The position numbers and the translations under genes are program-made. DNA of 63,408 nt, taken from assembly GCA_018883805.1 (NCBI GenBank), contig JAHLFK010000031.1:1-63408 (forward strand). Direction: 5' to 3'. Source of the DNA: Candidatus Limosilactobacillus merdavium. Lineage in GTDB: Bacteria > Bacillota > Bacilli > Lactobacillales > Lactobacillaceae. The notes beneath the pieces were generated by a model that was not told where the DNA came from, ran no database searches, and saw nothing but the letters and a program-made list of their open reading frames with translations. Each line of letters starts with the position of its first letter. The stretch's first letter is position 1. Positions 1-8,831 of the stretch are shown piece by piece.

Positions 1-373
1 TTCATCTTTTTTTGTTAACACAAAATGAATAGAATGGTTAACTTAAATTGATTACTTTTTTAGGGTAACATAAAAAATAATATACCACAATGGAAGATTG
101 CCCATTTGACGGGCTTGGTAGACAAATATATAAAAGATAAAGATAAAAATTTGGTTGACCTAACAAGGATTAAACCGCTTTCTAACATCGAAAATAAAGT
201 TGAAAATTAATAAAAAAGATTAAATTTTTTAAATTTATTTTTCTGATCATATTATATGAAGTGAAATAAAAGGAAAATATTAATTCATGTTAACCGGTTG
301 ACATGTAACCAAAAATTACTTTATAATCAACGCATAACTTAAAAGAAATATTTCACAAGCGAGGTATTGATTA
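1..373. other. AT-rich intergenic lead-in to mdh
   Basis: No open reading frame with a convincing ribosome binding site is visible in this stretch. It is strongly AT-rich. The last 90 bases hold the promoter and a palindrome belonging to the downstream dehydrogenase; I see nothing else interpretable in bases 1-280. Confidence 0.5.
289..327 (+). promoter_or_regulatory. mdh promoter with AACCGGTT palindrome
   Basis: A consensus -35 TTGACA (298-303) and a perfect -10 TATAAT (322-327) are separated by 18 bp. The -35 overlaps a palindrome with core AACCGGTT (292-299) and near-symmetric flanks (GTT before, GAC after), which could be a repressor or activator site. A GAGG ribosome binding site follows at 361-364, nine bases before the ATG. 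Confidence 0.75.
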
Positions 374-1387
374 ATGAAAGCTCTTGTATTAACTGCTGTT
401 AAGAACTTAGAAGTTAAAGACGTTGATATGCCAGAAATCAAGCCGGATGAAGTCTTAGTTCATACTGCTTACGCTGGTATTTGTGGAACTGATCACGCAC
501 TTTACGCTGGTTTACCAGGTTCAGCTGATGCTGTTCCTCCAATTGTTCTTGGTCACGAAAACTCAGGTGTAGTTGCCAAGGTTGGTTCTGAAGTTAAGAA
601 CGTTAAGGTTGGTGACCGGGTATCTGTTGACCCTAACATCTACTGTGGTGAATGTAAGTACTGCCGGACTTCACGCCCAGAACTTTGTGAACACTTAGAT
701 GCTGTTGGTGTTACTCGTGATGGTGGTTTTGAAGATTACTTCACTGCACCTGCTAAGGTTGTTTACCCAATTCCTGATAGTCTTTCATTAAAGGCTGCTG
801 CTGTTACTGAACCACTTTCATGTGCAGTTCACGGTGTTGACTTACTTGAATTGCACCCATACCAAAAAGTATTGGTTATTGGTGATGGCTTCATGGGTCA
901 ATTGTTTGTTCAAACATTGCTTGCTCAAGGGGTAGAAGAAGTTACCTTGAGTGGTTTGTCTGACGAAAAGTTGAAGTTGAACCACGACAAGTTCGGTGCA
1001 AAGACGATCAACACTGCTAAGGGTGAAAAGATTCCTAACGATACTTACGACATCGTTATCGAAGCCGTTGGTCGTCCAGAAACTCAAGAACAAGCCGTTG
1101 AAGCAGCTGCTCGTGGTGGTCAAGTATTGATGTTTGGTGTTGGTAACCCAGACGACAAGTTCTCCATTAACAGTTACGAAGTCTTCCAAAAGCAATTAAC
1201 TATCCAAGGTGCTTTCATTAACCCTTACTGCTTTGAAGATGCAATTGCTTTGATGGGTTCAGGCAAGGTTGATGTATTGCCATTACTTTCTCACGAATTT
1301 GATCTTAAGGAAGTTGATGACTTCGTTAACGGTCGAATCAAGGGTGTTTCTAAGGCTGTTGTTAAGTTAGCCGGAGAAGATGCCTAA
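374..1387 (+). CDS. mdh: Zinc-dependent mannitol 2-dehydrogenase (MDR family)
   Basis: A medium-chain dehydrogenase of 337 aa that probably reduces fructose to mannitol with NAD(P)H, the electron sink of heterofermentative lactobacilli. Catalytic-zinc residues are visible as Cys37 (GICGTD) and His61-Glu62 (GHEN). The structural-zinc cysteines are 91, 94, 97 and 105. The Rossmann glycines are G170-x-G172-x-x-G175. Length and the N-terminal half match from memory the 336-aa zinc-type mannitol dehydrogenases of L. reuteri and relatives; other polyol dehydrogenases of the same family (sorbitol, threonine, butanediol) are less likely. It is monocistronic, with a near-consensus promoter and its own terminator. 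Confidence 0.8.
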   Translation: MKALVLTAVKNLEVKDVDMPEIKPDEVLVHTAYAGICGTDHALYAGLPGSADAVPPIVLGHENSGVVAKVGSEVKNVKVGDRVSVDPNIYCGECKYCRTSRPELCEHLDAVGVTRDGGFEDYFTAPAKVVYPIPDSLSLKAAAVTEPLSCAVHGVDLLELHPYQKVLVIGDGFMGQLFVQTLLAQGVEEVTLSGLSDEKLKLNHDKFGAKTINTAKGEKIPNDTYDIVIEAVGRPETQEQAVEAAARGGQVLMFGVGNPDDKFSINSYEVFQKQLTIQGAFINPYCFEDAIALMGSGKVDVLPLLSHEFDLKEVDDFVNGRIKGVSKAVVKLAGEDA

Positions 1388-1433
1388 AGAAGTGGGATTA
1401 AGCTAGGTTAAAATTTAATTCTCAATCTGAATA

Positions 1434-1490
1434 GGGGATATAACATGGGTCAGAAATGGCGCAGAATGTTATATCCTCTATTTTTATATT
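1434..1490 (+). terminator. Terminator after mdh
   Basis: GGGATATAACAT (1435-1446) pairs with ATGTTATATCCT (1466-1477), and a T-rich tail follows. It separates mdh from the haem-efflux operon. Confidence 0.75.
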
Positions 1491-1496
1491 TTAAAG

Positions 1497-1553
1497 TTGA
1501 CACGGTGTCACTTAGAGCGGTAAAGTAACGACAGTAAAAATGACACGGTGTCA
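1497..1553 (+). promoter_or_regulatory. Two HrtR-type operators over the hrtRBA promoter
   Basis: The 13-base inverted repeat TGACACGGTGTCA occurs twice, at 1498-1510 and 1541-1553, centres 43 bp (about four helical turns) apart. The first copy overlaps a TTGACA -35 (1497-1502); a fair -10 TAAAGT lies at 1521-1526 after 18 bp. From memory, the Lactococcus lactis HrtR operator is a palindrome with the same TGACAC/GTGTCA arms. This supports autoregulation by the adjacent TetR-type gene. Confidence 0.8.
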
Positions 1554-1570
1554 CTATGGAGGGATCCAAT

Positions 1571-2089
1571 ATGCCAAGCACAACTTTTTTGAATTTAAGT
1601 AAGGAAAAGAAAGATAAGATCGATCAATCACTGTTAAAGGAATTCAGCAGTTACAGTGTTTCGGAAGCACAAGTAGCCCGGATTGTTAAAACTGCCGGAA
1701 TCGCTCGTGGTGCTTTTTACAAGTATTTTGACGATCTTCAGGATGCTTACAAGTATATTTACCAACAAGCAATTGCGGAGATTCACCAAAATATTGCGGA
1801 GAGTAGACAAATGCTAACAGCGGAAGAGTACCGTGATCAAATTAAAGCATTTGTAAATGCGATTAACGGGAGTCCATATCGTGATCTTATGCGACTTCAT
1901 TTTCAGGTAAATGAAAATATCGTTTCAACGTCTCAGGTAAAGGCACCTCAACCAAAAAGTGGACGTGAATGGGGCGTAATGGTTCTAAGTCACGAAGCAA
2001 TTAAAGAAAGCCTGCAAAATCCTGAGGAAGAAGAGCAAATAATTCAAAGGTGCTACCAAGCTTTGCAAGCACTAACTAAGGAAGGGTAA
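1571..2089 (+). CDS. hrtR: TetR-family haem-sensing repressor HrtR-like
   Basis: A TetR-type regulator of 172 aa with an N-terminal helix-turn-helix (about residues 10-55, ending in the ARGAFYKYF recognition segment). The start was moved from the upstream in-frame ATG to the ATG at 1571: GGAGGG (1558-1563) lies eight bases before it, and the resulting N terminus MPSTTF resembles the lactococcal HrtR start. Numbered this way, His72 coincides with the His72 haem ligand recalled for L. lactis HrtR. A second histidine (His141) could be the other ligand. It is followed after 2 bp by the permease and ATPase genes, the same R-B-A order as in lactococci. It probably represses the operon until haem binds. 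Confidence 0.78.
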   Translation: MPSTTFLNLSKEKKDKIDQSLLKEFSSYSVSEAQVARIVKTAGIARGAFYKYFDDLQDAYKYIYQQAIAEIHQNIAESRQMLTAEEYRDQIKAFVNAINGSPYRDLMRLHFQVNENIVSTSQVKAPQPKSGREWGVMVLSHEAIKESLQNPEEEEQIIQRCYQALQALTKEG

Positions 2090-2091
2090 AA

Positions 2092-3153
2092 ATGTTTTTA
2101 GCGATTAAAGAAATTCTCCATGAAAAATTCCGCTATGGTTTGATCATGGCAATGTTTATTTTAATTAGTTACTTAATGCTGATTTTAATGGGACTGATGC
2201 TGGGACTAGCCAATGAAAACACAGCCGCAGTAAAGTCATGGGGAACACAAACAGTCTTTTTAAATAAGAATAGCAATGATAGTCTAAGTCAGTCCCTAAT
2301 TACTAAGGATCAAATTAAGAAGCTCCCAAAGCATGATGCACTCGTGGGATCTTCTCCAGTAGTGATTGAAACAACGGGACATACAAAGCATAAGGAAAGT
2401 GTCCAGTTTGTTGGACTAGATAAGAGTCAATTTATTTACCAAGATAAATTGAATATCGTAAGTGGTCATCGGGCAAAGAACTCGCACCAAGTTGTTTTAG
2501 ATGAGAGCTTAAAAGATAAGGGGTACCGCCTAGGACAGAAGGTAACCTTAAATTCAATGCCCCAGAAATATGAACTGATTGGCTTCGCAAAGGACGCTAA
2601 ATTGAATATTTCACCAATTGTTTATGGAGATCTCGGTACGTGGCGTGAACTAAAAGGCGTTAATAACACAGTAGTTGCTAGTGGTATTTTCAGTGACCAA
2701 AAGCAATCCAAGAATGCTTATCCTCAATTAGCACATTACACAGCTAAAAAGTTTATTGATAAGCTGCCAGGATACCGGGCTCAGAATACAACGTTTGTCT
2801 TTATGATCGCTTTCTTAATGGTAATTTCACTAATAATTGTTGCGGTATTCTTGTATATCTTAACAATGCAAAAGTTGTCCCACTTCGCAGTTCTGCGAGC
2901 ACAAGGGGTTCCATCTAAACACCTAGTAAGTGCAACCTTGGCTCAAGCGGTAATTCTGGTGTTGATTGGTGATCTAGGTGGAATTGCTTTGACAGAAATT
3001 ACATCATTAATCCTTCCAACAGAAGTACCAATCTTAATGAATTGGCCGCTAATTCTTGGCCTTTCATTAGTCATGATTGTTTTAGGCATACTAGGTGCCC
3101 TTCTTCCAGTACAAATGATTATCAAGATTGATCCTGTAAAGGCACTTAATTAA
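2092..3153 (+). CDS. hrtB: HrtB-like ABC permease (FtsX/MacB type)
   Basis: A 353-aa permease with one N-terminal membrane helix (about 15-40), a 190-residue outside domain and three C-terminal helices (about 235-258, 283-310, 318-343), the FtsX/MacB topology of HrtB/DevC permeases. With the next gene it probably forms a haem exporter that removes toxic free haem from the membrane. It begins 2 bp after the regulator and is followed after 10 bp by the ATPase, so the three genes are one operon. Substrate assignment rests on the regulator and operator; another amphiphile is possible. Confidence 0.75.
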   Translation: MFLAIKEILHEKFRYGLIMAMFILISYLMLILMGLMLGLANENTAAVKSWGTQTVFLNKNSNDSLSQSLITKDQIKKLPKHDALVGSSPVVIETTGHTKHKESVQFVGLDKSQFIYQDKLNIVSGHRAKNSHQVVLDESLKDKGYRLGQKVTLNSMPQKYELIGFAKDAKLNISPIVYGDLGTWRELKGVNNTVVASGIFSDQKQSKNAYPQLAHYTAKKFIDKLPGYRAQNTTFVFMIAFLMVISLIIVAVFLYILTMQKLSHFAVLRAQGVPSKHLVSATLAQAVILVLIGDLGGIALTEITSLILPTEVPILMNWPLILGLSLVMIVLGILGALLPVQMIIKIDPVKALN

Positions 3154-3163
3154 GGAGAAAAAC

Positions 3164-3850
3164 ATGAAAACAGTAATCAAACTTGAAAATGTAAATAAGT
3201 CTTTTGGTAAAGGAATAGGTCGGACGCACGTATTAAAGGATGTTAACTTTGAAGCTAGCTTAGGCGAATTATGCTTAGTCCTTGGCCCATCTGGTTCAGG
3301 AAAAAGTACTTTTCTAACAATCGCTGGTGGATTACAAACTCCTGACAGCGGTAAAGTTATTGTTGATGGTCAAGACTTTCAAAAGTTGCCTACCAAAAGA
3401 CGTGATCAATTCCGCTTAAATCAAATTGGCTTTGTCCTTCAATCGTATAACTTACTCCCATATCTCAATATTGCAGATCAATTTAAATTAGTCCGGCAGG
3501 TTAAACATGATGGGAATTTAAACCAAGAGGACTTTCATCAATTGTTAAAAGATTTAGGAATTGAAAAGCTATTAAATCAATACCCAGCTGAACTGTCAGG
3601 AGGACAAAATCAACGGGTAGCGATTGCGCGGGCACTATATACTGATCCACAAATTATCTTAGCTGATGAACCGACATCTGCTCTTGATAGTGATCGGGTT
3701 GTGTTAGTAGGTCAGTTATTAAAGGAACTAGCTACTAAGCGTAACAAGGCAGTTATTGTGGTTACTCATGATCTCCGTCTTCGCGAATTTGCTGATAAAG
3801 TTTACAATTTGGTAGACGGTAAGCTTGAATTGGAAAAAGTTCACCAATAA
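3164..3850 (+). CDS. hrtA: HrtA-like ABC ATPase
   Basis: A 228-aa ABC ATPase with Walker A GPSGSGKST, Q-loop region VLQSYNLL, signature LSGGQNQRVAIARAL and Walker B IILADEPTSALD. It is typical of the LolD/MacB/HrtA ATPases that pair with FtsX-type permeases. It closes the operon started by the TetR gene and would power haem export by the preceding permease. A GGAG ribosome binding site precedes the ATG. Confidence 0.78.
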   Translation: MKTVIKLENVNKSFGKGIGRTHVLKDVNFEASLGELCLVLGPSGSGKSTFLTIAGGLQTPDSGKVIVDGQDFQKLPTKRRDQFRLNQIGFVLQSYNLLPYLNIADQFKLVRQVKHDGNLNQEDFHQLLKDLGIEKLLNQYPAELSGGQNQRVAIARALYTDPQIILADEPTSALDSDRVVLVGQLLKELATKRNKAVIVVTHDLRLREFADKVYNLVDGKLELEKVHQ

Positions 3851-3863
3851 TTTCCCGGGAAAT
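3850..3863. promoter_or_regulatory. Perfect 14-bp palindrome ATTTCCCGGGAAAT
   Basis: It lies directly at the end of hrtA, about 107 bp upstream of the MacB-like gene. A TATAAT at 3923-3928 lies between palindrome and gene. A one-base variant of the same palindrome occurs twice more (21311-21324 and 25519-25532), each time near a regulator or ABC exporter. Confidence 0.45.
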
Positions 3864-3970
3864 ATTCATAAGGTTTGCTTTAAGATTGCAGTAAAATAAT
3901 AATTATTGTCCTTAGCAATTGATATAATAATCGTTAAGCACATATATCGGTAAATAATAAGGAGAAAGCT

Positions 3971-5950
3971 ATGGCCTTTTTAGAATTAAAAGATATCCAT
4001 AAAGCATACCATTTGGACAAACAAGATTTCCCAGTTCTTAAAGGGATCAGTCTGTCATTTGAACGAGGCGAATTTGTTTCGATCCTCGGTGAATCAGGTG
4101 GTGGAAAATCCACTTTGATGAACATTATTGGAGGATTAGACCGTGACTTTGAAGGTCAGGTTATTGTTGATGGTAAATTGATTGACCACAAAAAAGAAAA
4201 GCAGTTAGATAATTATCGGCGTTCTACAGTGGGCTACATTTACCAGTCATATAACTTAATTTCCCATCTAACGGTTTTGGACAATGTTTTAATTGCACTT
4301 GATATGACAACCCTGGATAGTGCTGCACGAAAAAAGCGGGCTCTAGAATTGCTTGATCGAGTAGGCCTTTCTGACCAGGTTAATAAACACCCTAACCACT
4401 TATCTGGGGGACAAAAGCAACGGGTTGCAATTGCTCGGGCATTGGCAAGTGATCCGCAGTTGATTATTGCTGATGAACCTACAGGAGCTTTGGATTCTGA
4501 AAACACTAAAGAAGTCCTCAAACTCCTTGACGACATTGCTAAGGACGGCAAGCTGGTAATTGCAGTTACACACTCTCAAGAAGTAGCGGATCACGGAACA
4601 CGGATTGTGCATCTTGCTGATGGGAAAATTGATGGTGATCAACGGTTACGTCCAGCTTATCCAATTCCTGAAGATCCAGAGCACTTAACTTCAAGAGAAC
4701 TACCAGCAATGGCTAGTTATCGGACTTCCTTTAAGCATTTAATGTATAACTTCTGGAGAAATTCCCTCATAATGCTTGGAACAGCGATTGGGATCTTTGC
4801 GGTGCTCCTCTTCAGTGGGTTAGGAAACGGTGTAAATGGTTATATCCAGGATCAGATCAACTCCTTAGCTAATCCGCGGAGTGTTACTATCCTTAAGAAT
4901 ACAAGTGGTCGAAAGATGACCCAGGATCAGCTGCAGATGTCGACGCAGAACATGATGGCCGATCCACAATCGATGTTTATTAAACAGAGTGAAATAAACA
5001 AGGTAAAGAAGATTACCGGTGTTTTATCAGTGGAAAAAGGGTACATGTTACCAAGTTACCGGCTTTCGTATAAGAACCTCCAACAGAGTGGTACTTCAAT
5101 GGATAGTTGGACCAACTCAACAACTACCCGTGGAATCACCAATGGGCATAAGCCAAACGATGGTGAGATTGTCTTGACTAAGCAACAGGCAATTCAATTA
5201 AGCAGTGTAAAGAAATATAAGCAATTGATTGGGAAGACTGTTCAGATTAGTTTTAACTGGGTGGACAGTGCTGGTAAGCCAGTTCAAGCTCAAGGGAACG
5301 TTAAGGTTTCTGGAATTTCTAACGGAACAAGTGTCCGGACATCAATCAATGCAGCAACCCTAACAAAGATGATTAGAGAGGCTAACGGATCTGTTCAACC
5401 TAACTTCCTTGCTGTTAGCGTTAAAGATTTGAACCAAGTACAAACTGTCGCTGATAAGGTTAATAACCTTCGCAACAGTCAAAATAAACGGATCCTTGGT
5501 GTGATGACAGTTGGTTCAATTTTGAAGACGGTTAACACCTACGTTAAATTAGCTTCAACCCTATTAGCGGCAATTGCCGGAATTTCCTTGCTTGTTTCTG
5601 CATTGATGATCATTGTGACAATGTACATGTCAGTTTCTGAGCGGACTAAGGAAATCGGAATACTCCGGGCCTTGGGTGAACGGAAGAAAGATATTCGGCG
5701 GCTATTCACATCCGAATCAATGTTTATCGGTTTCTTCTCCGCAATCTTAGCTCTTGTTATTGTAGGGATTGCGACAGTAGCAATTAACCATAGCCTGTAC
5801 CACTTGATTAAGTACAATATTATTCAGATTACATTCGGCAATATTGTCTTTGCCTTTGTAATTGCTCTGGTAATCTCGTTTATCGCAGCGTTATTACCAG
5901 CTCGTCGGGCAGCTAAACTTAACCCAATTGATGCTTTAACTGCAGATTAA
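3971..5950 (+). CDS. MacB-like ABC exporter, ATPase fused to permease
   Basis: A 659-aa fusion. The N-terminal ABC ATPase (about 1-230) has Walker A GESGGGKST (40-48), signature LSGGQKQRVAIARAL and Walker B IIADEPTGALD. The C-terminal permease has one helix near 250-275, a 250-residue outside domain and three helices in the last 140 residues, the MacB/FtsX layout. No MacA-like partner is next to it, so it may work alone as a peptide or drug exporter. It is separated from the haem operon by 120 bp with a TATAAT and the palindrome at 3850, so it is probably regulated on its own. A GGAG site lies just before the ATG. Confidence 0.78.
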   Translation: MAFLELKDIHKAYHLDKQDFPVLKGISLSFERGEFVSILGESGGGKSTLMNIIGGLDRDFEGQVIVDGKLIDHKKEKQLDNYRRSTVGYIYQSYNLISHLTVLDNVLIALDMTTLDSAARKKRALELLDRVGLSDQVNKHPNHLSGGQKQRVAIARALASDPQLIIADEPTGALDSENTKEVLKLLDDIAKDGKLVIAVTHSQEVADHGTRIVHLADGKIDGDQRLRPAYPIPEDPEHLTSRELPAMASYRTSFKHLMYNFWRNSLIMLGTAIGIFAVLLFSGLGNGVNGYIQDQINSLANPRSVTILKNTSGRKMTQDQLQMSTQNMMADPQSMFIKQSEINKVKKITGVLSVEKGYMLPSYRLSYKNLQQSGTSMDSWTNSTTTRGITNGHKPNDGEIVLTKQQAIQLSSVKKYKQLIGKTVQISFNWVDSAGKPVQAQGNVKVSGISNGTSVRTSINAATLTKMIREANGSVQPNFLAVSVKDLNQVQTVADKVNNLRNSQNKRILGVMTVGSILKTVNTYVKLASTLLAAIAGISLLVSALMIIVTMYMSVSERTKEIGILRALGERKKDIRRLFTSESMFIGFFSAILALVIVGIATVAINHSLYHLIKYNIIQITFGNIVFAFVIALVISFIAALLPARRAAKLNPIDALTAD

Positions 5951-5964
5951 TGAAATATATTATA

Positions 5965-6000
5965 AAAAGGAGTTTCAGCAGTTGCTGAGGCTCCTTTTTT
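5965..6000 (+). terminator. Terminator after MacB-like gene
   Basis: GGAGTTTCAGCA pairs with TGCTGAGGCTCC (two G-T wobbles) and is followed by six T. Confidence 0.85.
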
Positions 6001-6132
6001 ATGTAGTAGTTGCCTACTTAAACATGGTTAATAGACTGTTTTAATAAAAATGACTATTTTTGTATATTGACAATGCAAAATATTTTTAGGCAGTCCAAAA
6101 CTGATCTATAATAAAACATGGAGGTGTTAGAA

Positions 6133-6366
6133 GTGACGACGGTTTATGTTCAAAATAGTAAAGCAACGCAAGAATTCAATTGCTCCGATGGTTCCACAGG
6201 GGTAATGGAAGTAGAAGACACCCAAACAACACCAACATATTACTTTAGATTTTACGCTCACAGTCACCCAAGTTTTCGTTTAGCAGACAATGAATTTCAT
6301 GACGGTGAAGAAATTACGATCATGGATATTCTTGATAACGAAGATGTTGCGCTTAAGTTCGTTTGA
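6133..6366 (+). CDS. Small protein of unknown function
   Basis: A 77-aa acidic protein that I do not recognise. The start was set to the GTG at 6133 because GGAGG (6120-6124) lies eight bases before it; the ATG at 6118 overlaps that site and has none of its own. There is no signal peptide or membrane segment. One cysteine, a HSHPSF stretch and many Asp/Glu in the C-terminal half are visible. It is monocistronic, with a bidirectional terminator shared with the converging ArsR gene. Confidence 0.65.
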   Translation: MTTVYVQNSKATQEFNCSDGSTGVMEVEDTQTTPTYYFRFYAHSHPSFRLADNEFHDGEEITIMDILDNEDVALKFV

Positions 6367-6386
6367 GCTTCTAGCAGAAAAGAGAA

Positions 6387-6430
6387 AAAGTGCGGTTAGG
6401 TTTTAGAATGCTTCGCCTAGCCGCATTTTT
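6387..6430. terminator. Bidirectional terminator between the small gene and arsR-type gene
   Basis: TGCGGTTAGG (6391-6400) pairs with CCTAGCCGCA (6416-6425), with A-run before and T-run after. Confidence 0.85.
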
Positions 6431-6436
6431 CGTTTA

Positions 6437-6748
6437 TTACCGATGGATTATTTCTTCCGCGTGTGAAAGGACATCGGCAATCAATGTCATTACTTTTGGA
6501 TCCTCTAATCGATAAATGATTGTTTTACCATCGCGCTTTTGCTGAACAAGATTAAATTTACGAAGTAGCTGTAGTTGATGGGAAACCCCCGATTGTTCCC
6601 AGTTCATTCGCTGACTAATCTCCGTAACGCTCATTGAATCTTGAATCAAGAGATACAATAGTTGAAGCCGCTTGGGGTTACCAAGGAGCTTGAATAATTG
6701 ACTAATCTCCTCTATGTCAGAAAAGGCTCTCCCCGTTTGATTAATCAT
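6437..6748 (-). CDS. ArsR/SmtB-family metal-type repressor
   Basis: A 103-aa winged-helix regulator with the ArsR HTH (about 37-66, SVTEISQRMNWEQSGVSHQL). It lacks the CxC metal motif in the DNA helix. The C-terminal helix resembles the zinc site of CzrA/NmtR: Asp83, His96 and Glu99 sit at the spacing of the D-x-H-x10-H-x2-H/E pattern, but the first histidine is Lys85. It may therefore bind metal poorly or sense something else. No transporter adjoins it; the palindrome at 6778-6787 upstream suggests autoregulation. RBS AAGGGTG precedes the ATG. Confidence 0.75.
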   Translation of the reverse strand: MINQTGRAFSDIEEISQLFKLLGNPKRLQLLYLLIQDSMSVTEISQRMNWEQSGVSHQLQLLRKFNLVQQKRDGKTIIYRLEDPKVMTLIADVLSHAEEIIHR

Positions 6749-6777
6749 ATAATCACCCTTTTACTATCTAAACAGGC

Positions 6778-6787
6778 TAATATATTA
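6778..6787 (-). promoter_or_regulatory. Candidate ArsR operator TAATATATTA
   Basis: A perfect 10-bp palindrome with near-symmetric GC flanks lies 30 bp upstream of the arsR-type start codon. ArsR-family sites are usually AT-rich inverted repeats of this kind; the link to this regulator is inferred. Confidence 0.35.
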
Positions 6788-6810
6788 AGCTGTACTCTTT
6801 TATTATATAA

Positions 6811-6860
6811 CAAAAACACGCCTAAACATGATTGATTTATCATACCTAGGCGTGTTCTTT
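6811..6860 (-). terminator. Terminator after the LysM glucosaminidase gene
   Basis: AACACGCCTA (6815-6824) pairs with TAGGCGTGTT (6847-6856). On the minus strand the stem is followed by TTTTTG. Confidence 0.8.
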
Positions 6861-6878
6861 TAATGATTTAGTTATTAA

Positions 6879-8831
6879 TTAAAGAATAATTTGTTGGCCG
6901 ACCATAATCAGGTTAGGGTTAGAAATATGGTTTATACGAGCCAATGTTTCATAGCTCATGCCATAACGGGCAGCGATGGCAGAAAGTGAATCACCACTTT
7001 GAACTGTGTATGAACCACGACGACTTGAAGTGGCAGCAGCAGAACGATGAGCAGTGTAACCACTAGCACCTAAGTTAAGGGTTTGACCAACATAAATATG
7101 GTTAGGGTTAGAAATGTTGTTCAATCGAGCTAAGGTTTCGTAACTCATTCCGTAACGAGCAGCAATTGCAGAAAGTGAATCTCCAGCCTTAACGGTGTAT
7201 GAACCAGCTGCTGAGGAAGTAGTAGTTGAAGATGCTTGACGCTTTGCTGAAGAAGTGGTTGAACTAGCATTCAATTTCAAAACTTGACCAACATAGATGC
7301 GGTTAGGGTTAGAAATGTTATTCAAACGTGCTAAGGATTCGTAGCTAGTACCAAAGTGTGAAGCAATAGCGGAGAGTGAGTCTCCAGCTTTGACAGTATA
7401 AGTACCAGTTGAAGAATTATTAGTGGTTGTATTTGTATTATGATTATTTGTTGTGGTATTTGAGTTAGCACTCAACTTCAGAACTTGACCAACATAAATC
7501 CGATTAGGGTTGGAAATACTGTTCAATTGAGCCAAAGTTTCGTAATTTGTACCAAACTTGTTAGCAATTCCAGAAAGGGTATCTCCGGATTGAACAGTGT
7601 AGGTACCAGAAGCGTTAGAAGGCTTGTTAGTATTGGTGTTGGTTGTGGTATTAGTATTGTTTGAAGTATTAGATTGACTTGCTTGCCGAACTAATAGGCG
7701 TTGACCAACGTAAATCCGGTTAGGGTTACTAATGTCATTTAATGAAGCAAGGTGGTTAACAGTGGTGCTGAAACGAGTGGCAATTCCAGAAAGAGTGTCA
7801 CCGGATTGAACAGTGTAGTAACCAGTGCTACTAGTGTTTGAACTGTTATTATTATAACTGTTGTTTTCACCATTGTTATTCTTGTTGTTGATGACCTTAC
7901 CGGAAAGGGCAACGGCGTCAAGTTGAGTCAGGTTGTAAGTCCGCACTAAGTTCATCAAAGCGTTAGCGTAATTAGGATCAGTAGCGTAACCGTCTTGACG
8001 AAGCTTATTGGCAACGGAAGCAGGGTTAGTATCACCGAGCAAGTTGCGGTACCGACTATTAACGTTTAGGAAACGACCATGATCAACAACAGATTCTGAA
8101 TTGTTGGCATATGCACGGAAGTTATCATTAATGTAAACGGAACGACCGTTGTAAACTTCACGAGTACGCATCACAACAGAATGACCATTGTATGAGCCCT
8201 TGATACCAAAAAGGTTATGAGCATTAGTTGCTAGTGAAGAACGTCCCCAACCACTTTCCAAAATGGCTTGAGCAACAGTGATTGAAGGAAGAACATGGTA
8301 TTGGGTCCAACCATCAACTGCACCTTGAGCAACACTTTCAATGAATTGTTGTGAGTGGGCATTGTTACTAAAGTGAAGTGAGCCTAAATCAACTGAAGAT
8401 GCTGGAGATTGGGCTGCATAGGCTGCAACAGTATTAGCTGAAGCAGGTTGTGAAGTAGCTGAAGAACTGCTTGCACTGGATGAAGCAACGCTACTAGTTG
8501 AGGTTGCTGCACTAGCTGCTTCGCTAACAGCTGAACTAGATACACTGACATTGGATGCTGCGACAACTGCTGAAGCAACAGCACTGCTGTCACTAGTAGC
8601 ACTTTGGCTTGTAGCTGAATCAGCGGAATTGCTGTTGGCATTGTCACTATTTGAATTGGCACTAGTAGTAACTTCAGCCGCATCACTAGTTGGCTGAGTT
8701 TCATCGGCGTGGGCTACAGCACCAGTTGCCGTTAACAGGGTTACAACTGTTAAACCGGCGAACATCCATTTTCGACCGCTCTTATACATCTTATAATGCG
8801 TTGTCGAATTTGTTGGTTCTGAACGATTCAT
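6879..8831 (-). CDS. Secreted LysM-repeat N-acetylglucosaminidase (GH73)
   Basis: A 650-aa peptidoglycan hydrolase. The N terminus carries a KMYKSGRKW segment of the KxYKxGKxW signal type, then a hydrophobic stretch ending AHADE. A Ser/Ala-rich linker (about 45-150) precedes a glucosaminidase domain (about 155-305) with the [10 protein letters not shown] and [10 protein letters not shown] segments of the AcmA/FlgJ family; the Glu in ILESGWG is the likely catalytic residue. Five LysM repeats (GD[TS]LS.IA...NPN.I.VGQ) separated by Ser/Thr/Asn linkers fill the C-terminal half and anchor the protein to the wall. RBS GGGGGAG stands nine bases before the ATG. Probable role: cell separation. Confidence 0.88.
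   Translation of the reverse strand: MNRSEPTNSTTHYKMYKSGRKWMFAGLTVVTLLTATGAVAHADETQPTSDAAEVTTSANSNSDNANSNSADSATSQSATSDSSAVASAVVAASNVSVSSSAVSEAASAATSTSSVASSSASSSSATSQPASANTVAAYAAQSPASSVDLGSLHFSNNAHSQQFIESVAQGAVDGWTQYHVLPSITVAQAILESGWGRSSLATNAHNLFGIKGSYNGHSVVMRTREVYNGRSVYINDNFRAYANNSESVVDHGRFLNVNSRYRNLLGDTNPASVANKLRQDGYATDPNYANALMNLVRTYNLTQLDAVALSGKVINNKNNNGENNSYNNNSSNTSSTGYYTVQSGDTLSGIATRFSTTVNHLASLNDISNPNRIYVGQRLLVRQASQSNTSNNTNTTTNTNTNKPSNASGTYTVQSGDTLSGIANKFGTNYETLAQLNSISNPNRIYVGQVLKLSANSNTTTNNHNTNTTTNNSSTGTYTVKAGDSLSAIASHFGTSYESLARLNNISNPNRIYVGQVLKLNASSTTSSAKRQASSTTTSSAAGSYTVKAGDSLSAIAARYGMSYETLARLNNISNPNHIYVGQTLNLGASGYTAHRSAAATSSRRGSYTVQSGDSLSAIAARYGMSYETLARINHISNPNLIMVGQQIIL

Noticed and set aside
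3971..5950. MacB-like gene as fourth gene of the hrt operon
   Set aside because: A 120-bp gap with a palindrome and a TATAAT separates it, and HrtBA needs no such partner.
8384..8704. Long reading frame in another frame of the LysM gene (106 codons)
   Set aside because: It comes from the Ser/Ala-rich low-complexity DNA of the real gene and has no start signals.
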